From the NCBI GenBank assembly GCA_018971455.1, contig JAGXAV010000035.1, forward strand, positions 1 to 10,605: DNA of 10,605 nucleotides, in the 5' to 3' direction. The translations under genes were made by a program, and so were the position numbers. This DNA is from Rhodospirillales bacterium. GTDB lineage: Bacteria; Pseudomonadota; Alphaproteobacteria; Acetobacterales; Acetobacteraceae. The notes below the pieces were generated by a model. It saw nothing but the letters and a program-made list of their open reading frames with translations. It had not been told where the DNA came from and ran no database searches. This document shows positions 6,282 through 10,605 of this stretch, one piece after another; the stretch's first letter is position 1; every line of letters begins with the position of its first letter.

Positions 6282-7670
6282 GTGAGCGAACTGCCCGATC
6301 TGAGCGCCGTCGATCTGCTCGCCGCCTACGCCGCCCGCACGCTGTCACCGGTGGAGGTGACGCAGGCGGTGCTGGCGCGCATCGCCGCCTGCGAGCCGGT
6401 GCTGGCCGCCACCTGGGCGCTCGACCCGACGGGCGCGATGGCGGCGGCGCGTGAGTCGGAGGCCCGCTGGCGCAACGGCGCGCCACAGGGCGCGCTGGAC
6501 GGCGTGCCCATCACCATCAAGGAGAACATCGCAACCAGGGGCACGGCGATTCCGCTCGGCACGGCGGCGAGCGAATTGGTGCCGGCCGCCGCCGATGCGC
6601 CGCCGGCGGCGCGCGTGCGCGAGGCCGGCGCGGTGATCCTGGGCAAGACCACCATGCCCGATTACGGCATGCTGTCCTCGGGGCTTTCGAGCTTCCACAA
6701 ACTGGCCCGCAACCCGTGGAACACGGCGTGCAATCCCGGCGGCTCCTCGGCCGGCGCCGCGGCGGCCGCGGCGGCGGGGTACGGTCCGTTACATATCGGC
6801 ACCGATATCGGCGGCTCGGTGCGCCTGCCCGCCGGCTGGTGCGGCATCTTCGCCCTCAAGCCCAGCGCCGGGCGCGTGCCGATCGACCCGCCCTATATCG
6901 GCCGTGTCGCCGGGCCGATGACGCGCAGCGTGGCGGATTCCGCCCTGCTGATGAAGGTGCTGTCGCAGCCCGACGCGCGCGACCACATGAGCCTGCCGCC
7001 GGCCGAGATTCCGTGGCAGGACCTCGAGATCGACCTGCGCGGCCTGCGCATCGGCCTGCTCGAACATACGGGCATCGGTGCGGCTGTGGAGCCGGAGGTC
7101 GCCGCCGCCGTGCAGGCGGCCGCCCATGCCTTCGCCGGCGCCGGGGCCGCCATCGTGCCGATGAAGCCGTTCCTGACCGCGGAGATGCTCGACGGGCTCG
7201 ACCGGTTCTGGCGCACGCGCTCCCTGGCCGATTTCTCCACCCTGCCGCCCGCGCGGCAGGACCGTGTGCTGCCCTTCATCCGCGCCTGGATCGAGGGCGC
7301 GCGCGGCCTGTCCGGGCTCGAGGTCTATCGCGGCTTCAACCGCATCGTCGAGATGAGTGCGGCCAGCGTGCAGGCCTGCCAGCCCTTCGATTTCGTGCTG
7401 TCGCCGACGGCGCCCATGCCCTCCTATCGCGCCGACTGGCCGTGCCCGACCAATGATCCGGCGAAGCCCTTCGAGCATATCGGCTTCACCGTCGCCTTCA
7501 ACATGTCCGGCCAGCCGGCCGCCTCGGTGAATTGCGGCTTCACCGCGGGCGGCCTGCCGATCGGCCTGCAGATCGTCGGCCGGCGCTTCGACGATATCGG
7601 CGTGCTGCGCCTGGCCCATGCGTGGGAGCGGATGCGGCCCGCCCAGCTTCCATGGCCGGTGGTGGCGTGA
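6282..7670 (+). CDS. Amidase signature family hydrolase
   Basis: This 462-residue cytosolic amidase belongs to the Ser-cisSer-Lys class. The catalytic triad is intact: K80 in GVPITIKEN, the cis-serine S155 in PGGSSAG, and nucleophile S179 in GTDIGGSVRLPA. The 24-residue spacing between the serines equals that in FAAH. The C-terminal AFNMSGQPAASVNCGFTAGGLPIGLQIVGRRFDD is also typical. It hydrolyses a carboxamide to acid and amine or ammonia. GatA of the tRNA amidotransferase shares the fold, but no gatB or gatC is nearby and the setting is catabolic. The GTG at 6282 is the chosen start, with AAGGA 7 bases upstream and 11 bases after the permease stop; an in-frame TTG at 6267 is less likely. 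It overlaps the next gene by one base. It probably acts on the imported compound. Confidence 0.92.
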   Translation: MSELPDLSAVDLLAAYAARTLSPVEVTQAVLARIAACEPVLAATWALDPTGAMAAARESEARWRNGAPQGALDGVPITIKENIATRGTAIPLGTAASELVPAAADAPPAARVREAGAVILGKTTMPDYGMLSSGLSSFHKLARNPWNTACNPGGSSAGAAAAAAAGYGPLHIGTDIGGSVRLPAGWCGIFALKPSAGRVPIDPPYIGRVAGPMTRSVADSALLMKVLSQPDARDHMSLPPAEIPWQDLEIDLRGLRIGLLEHTGIGAAVEPEVAAAVQAAAHAFAGAGAAIVPMKPFLTAEMLDGLDRFWRTRSLADFSTLPPARQDRVLPFIRAWIEGARGLSGLEVYRGFNRIVEMSAASVQACQPFDFVLSPTAPMPSYRADWPCPTNDPAKPFEHIGFTVAFNMSGQPAASVNCGFTAGGLPIGLQIVGRRFDDIGVLRLAHAWERMRPAQLPWPVVA

Positions 7671-8836
7671 TGCGGCGCGTCGTCATCATCGGCGGCGGGG
7701 CGGTTGGCAGTTCCATCGCCTATCACCTCGCCCTGCGCGGGGGCTTCGCCGTCACCGTCATCGAGCGGGACCCGACGTACCGCATCGCCTCCTCCTCGCT
7801 GTCGGCCAGTTCCATCCGGCAGCAATTCTCCACGCCGCTCAACATCGCCATGTCGCGCTTCGGGCTCGAATTCCTGCGCGCGGCGCCGGCGGCGCTGGCG
7901 GTGGATGGCGATGCGCCCCAGCTCGGTCTGCGCGAGGCGGGCTACCTCTTCCTCGCATCGGCCGCGGGGGTGGATGTGCTGCGTGCCAACCATGCGGTGC
8001 AGCGCGCGGCCGGCGCGGCGATGGCGCTGCTCGGGCCGGGCGAGTTGTCCGAGCGCTTTCCCTGGCTCGCCACCGACGGCATCGTCGAAGGCAGCCTCGG
8101 TCTGCGCGGCGAGGGCTGGTTCGACGGGCCGGCGCTGCTGGCGGCGCTGCGGCGCAAGGCGCGCAGCCTGGGTGTCACCTATCTGGCGCGCGAGGCGGTG
8201 GATCTGCGGCGCGCCGGAGAGGCCATCCGCGGCGTGGTGCTGGATCAGGACGGGGTGCTTGATTGCGATGTCGCGGTCAACGCCGCCGGCGCCTGGTCGG
8301 CGCGCGTCGCCGCCTGGGCGGGCATCGATCTGCCGGTGCGGGCGCGCAAGCGCATGGTCTTCGTGGTCGCCTGCCGCGAGGCCCTGCCAGGCTGCCCGCT
8401 GCTGATCGACCCCACCGGGATCTGGATGCGGCCGGAGGGCGCGCAGTTCCTGTGCGGCCGCTCACCCGACGACGGCGAGAGCGATCCCGACGAGGCGCCG
8501 CTCGAGGTGGACGAGACGATGTTCCACGAGCGGATCTGGCCGGTGCTGGCCGCCCGCGTCCCCGCCTTCGAGGCATTGAAGCTGACCAGTTCCTGGGCCG
8601 GGTATTACGAGCTGAACCTGTTCGACCACAACGCCTTCATCGGCCCGCATCCGGCGGCGCCGAACCTCATCTTCGCCACGGGCTTCAGCGGCCACGGCAT
8701 GCAGCATTCGCCGGCCACCGGGCGGGGGGTTGCCGAACTCATCGCCGAGGGCGGCTATCGAAGCCTCGACCTCTCGCCGCTCGGCTTCGCGCGGTTGCTG
8801 GAAAAGCGTCCGTTGATCGAACGCAACATCGTCTGA
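7670..8836 (+). CDS. FAD-dependent DAO-family oxidoreductase, FOXRED1-like
   Basis: This 388-residue flavoprotein belongs to the D-amino acid oxidase/sarcosine oxidase/DadA superfamily. The N-terminal Rossmann motif is VVIIGGGAVGSSIAYHL (G8, G10, G13), with E32 at the end of the second strand for the adenosine ribose. VNAAGAWS near residue 205 is the second FAD contact. The C-terminal WAGYYELNLFDHNAFIG and ATGFSGHGMQHSPATGR segments closely resemble the FOXRED1-like branch. Family members oxidise the C-N bond of amino acids or N-alkyl amino acids to an imine, passing electrons to oxygen or the respiratory chain. The start ATG overlaps the amidase stop (TGATG). It ends the plus-strand operon, with its stop one base from the stop of the convergent tryptophan dioxygenase. 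No hydrophobic anchor is seen. The substrate is unknown; it may act on the product of the amidase. Confidence 0.9.
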   Translation: MRRVVIIGGGAVGSSIAYHLALRGGFAVTVIERDPTYRIASSSLSASSIRQQFSTPLNIAMSRFGLEFLRAAPAALAVDGDAPQLGLREAGYLFLASAAGVDVLRANHAVQRAAGAAMALLGPGELSERFPWLATDGIVEGSLGLRGEGWFDGPALLAALRRKARSLGVTYLAREAVDLRRAGEAIRGVVLDQDGVLDCDVAVNAAGAWSARVAAWAGIDLPVRARKRMVFVVACREALPGCPLLIDPTGIWMRPEGAQFLCGRSPDDGESDPDEAPLEVDETMFHERIWPVLAARVPAFEALKLTSSWAGYYELNLFDHNAFIGPHPAAPNLIFATGFSGHGMQHSPATGRGVAELIAEGGYRSLDLSPLGFARLLEKRPLIERNIV

Positions 8837-8837
8837 A

Positions 8838-9665
8838 CTACAGCTTCGTCCGCAGCGACCATAATTCGGGGAAGAAGCTGAGATCGAGCGCGCGGGCCAG
8901 GAAGGGCACGCCGGAACTGCCGCCGGTTCCGCCCTTCATGCCGATGATGCGCGCCACCGTCTTGAGGTGACGGAAACGCCATTGCTGAAAGCGGTCCTCG
9001 ACATCGACCAGCTTCTCGGCGAGGTCGTAGAGGTCCCAGTGCGTCTGCACGTCGCGATAGACCTCGAGCCAGGCTGCCTCGACCCCCTCATGCGCGCGAT
9101 AGGGCTCCCGCCAGTCCCGCGCCAGCCGCTCGGCCGGCACCGCGATGCCGCGGCGCGCCAGGAGTTGCAGCGTCTCGTCGTAGAGGCTCGGCGTGGCCAG
9201 CGCCTCGCCGAGCAGGGCGAAGCGATCGGGGTGGCTGCGGTGCACCTCGATCAGGCCGGCATCCTTGTTGCCGAGCAGGAATTCGAGCAGGCGGTACTGA
9301 TGGGACTGGAAGCCCGAGCTCGGGCCGAGATAGGGGCGCAGCCGCCCGTAATCATGCGGCGTCAGGGTGGAGAGCACGTCCCAGGACTGGATGAGCTGCA
9401 TCTGCACGCGGCCGATGCGCGCGAAAATCTTCAGGCTGGGCGCAAGCTGTCCGGCGCGGATATCGGCCCGCAGCGCCGCCAGCTCGTGCAGCAGCAGCTT
9501 GATCCACAGTTCCGAGGCCTGGTGGATGACGATGAACAGCATCTCGTCATGCTCGCCGGAGCGCGGATGCTGCGCGCCGAGCAGCCGGTCCAGATCGAGA
9601 TAGCCGCCATAGGTCTCGGCGGCCTCGATGTTCTGGTGCATCGACTCCTCGGCGCGCGTCGTCAT
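8838..9665 (-). CDS. kynA: Tryptophan 2,3-dioxygenase
   Basis: This 275-residue cytosolic haem enzyme opens the indole ring of L-tryptophan with O2 to give N-formylkynurenine, the first step of the kynurenine pathway. Residues match the Xanthomonas campestris enzyme with a constant offset of 7: F44 and distal H48 in FIVIHQASELW, Y106, R110 and S117 in DYGRLRPYLGPSSGFQSHQYR, proximal haem ligand H233 in WRFRHLKTV, and T247 in GGTGGSSG. It starts 5 bases after the alanine dehydrogenase stop, so the two form an operon. ATG 9665 has no good ribosome site; a second in-frame ATG at 9641 (residue 9) has GAGGAG only 3 bases upstream, giving a 267-residue product, so the start is ambiguous. Neither kynB nor kynU is in the window. 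Confidence 0.96.
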   Translation of the reverse strand: MTTRAEESMHQNIEAAETYGGYLDLDRLLGAQHPRSGEHDEMLFIVIHQASELWIKLLLHELAALRADIRAGQLAPSLKIFARIGRVQMQLIQSWDVLSTLTPHDYGRLRPYLGPSSGFQSHQYRLLEFLLGNKDAGLIEVHRSHPDRFALLGEALATPSLYDETLQLLARRGIAVPAERLARDWREPYRAHEGVEAAWLEVYRDVQTHWDLYDLAEKLVDVEDRFQQWRFRHLKTVARIIGMKGGTGGSSGVPFLARALDLSFFPELWSLRTKL

Positions 9666-9670
9666 CGGCG

Positions 9671-10605
9671 CTATGCCGCCAGCACGGCGTCGGCGGCGCG
9701 GTAGGGCAGGGCGAGATCCTGCGCCACCGCGGCATAGGTCACCATGCCGTCATGCACGTTCAGCCCGTTGCGCAGATGCTCATCCGCGCGCAGCGCCTCG
9801 CGCCAGCCGCGCCCGGCCAGCGCCAGCACGAAAGGCAGGGTGGCGTTGCCGAGCGCGAGCGTGGAGGTGCGCGCCACGGCACCCGGCATGTTGGTTACGC
9901 AATAATGCACCACGCCCGCCTCCACATAGGTCGGCTGGGCGTGCGAGGTCGGCCGGCTGGTCTCGAGGCAGCCGCCCTGGTCGATGGCGATATCGACCAC
10001 CACCGAGCCCGGGCGCATCGCCGCGACCATGGCGCGGCTGACCAGCTTGGGCGCCGCCGCACCCGGCACCAGCACCGCGCCGATCACCAGGTCGGCCTCG
10101 ATCACCGCCTGCTCGATCGCCGCGGTGGTGGAGAACTGCGTGTGCAGCTGCGCGCCGAATTGCTGGTCGAGCTCCTTCAGCCGGGTGATCGAACGGTCGA
10201 TGACGGTGACGTTGGCGCCGACACCGATCGCCATGCGCGCCGCATTGGTGCCCGACACGCCGCCGCCCAGCACCACCACGCGCCCGGCCGGCACGCCCGG
10301 CACGCCGCCGAGCAGCACGCCGGCGCCGCCCTGCTCCTTCTCCAGGCAATGGGCGCCGACCTGCACGGACATGCGCCCCGCCACCTCGCTCATCGGCGCC
10401 AGCAGCGGCAGCGCGCCGCGCGCGTCGGTGACCGTTTCATAGGCGATGCAGGTCGCCCCCGAGGCCATCAGCCCCTCGGTCTGCGCCTTGTCGGCGGCGA
10501 GATGCAAATAGGTGAACAGGATCTGCCCGGGCCGCAGGCTGGCAATCTCCGAGGGCTGCGGCTCCTTGACCTTAACGATCATGTCCGCACCCGCGAACAC
10601 CTCCG
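9671..10605 (-). CDS. ald: Alanine dehydrogenase, 5' end beyond the right edge
   Basis: This is an NAD-dependent L-alanine dehydrogenase (alanine + NAD+ + H2O to pyruvate + NH4+ + NADH), cytosolic and usually hexameric. About 310 C-terminal residues are present. Aligning to the known enzyme (numbering of the Phormidium protein), K75 in MIVKVKEP and H96 in LFTYLHLA fit exactly if about 62 N-terminal residues lie outside the window, giving a full length near 372, the family norm. The NAD site is [17 protein letters not shown] with ID at the second strand end, and DIAIDQGG carries the catalytic aspartate (D270). The GTG at 10600 is an internal valine, not the start: the frame is open to the edge and begins E-V-F-A-G-A-D. 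It precedes kynA by 5 bases; kynureninase makes alanine from kynurenine, which gives a metabolic link. Confidence 0.96.
   Translation of the reverse strand, partial: EVFAGADMIVKVKEPQPSEIASLRPGQILFTYLHLAADKAQTEGLMASGATCIAYETVTDARGALPLLAPMSEVAGRMSVQVGAHCLEKEQGGAGVLLGGVPGVPAGRVVVLGGGVSGTNAARMAIGVGANVTVIDRSITRLKELDQQFGAQLHTQFSTTAAIEQAVIEADLVIGAVLVPGAAAPKLVSRAMVAAMRPGSVVVDIAIDQGGCLETSRPTSHAQPTYVEAGVVHYCVTNMPGAVARTSTLALGNATLPFVLALAGRGWREALRADEHLRNGLNVHDGMVTYAAVAQDLALPYRAADAVLAA

Noticed and set aside
6274..6285. Tiny ATG-TCC-CCG-TGA frame before the amidase start
   Set aside because: It is three codons long and shares the ribosome site of the amidase GTG; more simply explained by chance.
1..10605. 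tRNA, rRNA, CRISPR array or toxin-antitoxin pair
   Set aside because: No cloverleaf-type sequence, spaced direct repeats or small paired genes were seen; nearly all of the window is accounted for by metabolic and transport genes.

Overview
The window is very GC-rich, densely packed chromosomal DNA with strong G/C preference at third codon positions, GTG/ATG starts and ATGA-type gene overlaps. Gene content and style suggest an alphaproteobacterium, probably Hyphomicrobiales (Xanthobacteraceae-like). That placement is inferred from style and family resemblance, not from a marker gene.

Layout. (1) At positions 1-21, minus strand, a strong ribosome binding site and the first seven codons (MSDLFWL) of what looks like an IS5-family transposase run off the left edge. 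The IS end probably lies just beyond the argE stop codon. (2) Positions 93-2410, minus strand, hold a two-gene operon: a class I/II PLP aminotransferase followed, with an ATGA overlap, by an M20-family ArgE-like deacetylase. (3) Positions 2411-2649 form a divergent regulatory region with a consensus-like -35 hexamer and a perfect 8+4+8 inverted repeat touching the Shine-Dalgarno of the next gene. (4) Positions 2650-8836, plus strand, hold a six-gene operon: an unrecognised 84-residue exported protein with an internal 20-residue repeat, a family 5 substrate-binding protein, two DppB/DppC-like permeases, an amidase-signature hydrolase, and a FAD-dependent DAO-family oxidoreductase resembling FOXRED1. 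(5) Positions 8838 to the right edge, minus strand, hold alanine dehydrogenase (5' end beyond the edge) followed 5 bp later by tryptophan 2,3-dioxygenase. These converge on the oxidoreductase with one base between the stop codons.

Taken together the genes look like uptake and breakdown of an amide- or N-acyl-type amino acid derivative or short peptide. The binding protein and permeases import it, the amidase and M20 enzyme cleave amide bonds, and the oxidoreductase and aminotransferase remove nitrogen. The ald-kynA pair handles alanine and tryptophan. The substrate is not determined by the sequence. The importer has no ATPase gene anywhere in its operon, so it must borrow one encoded elsewhere. 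The least explained items are the 84-residue repeat protein with its palindromic control site and the SD-sequestering hairpin at the IS end.
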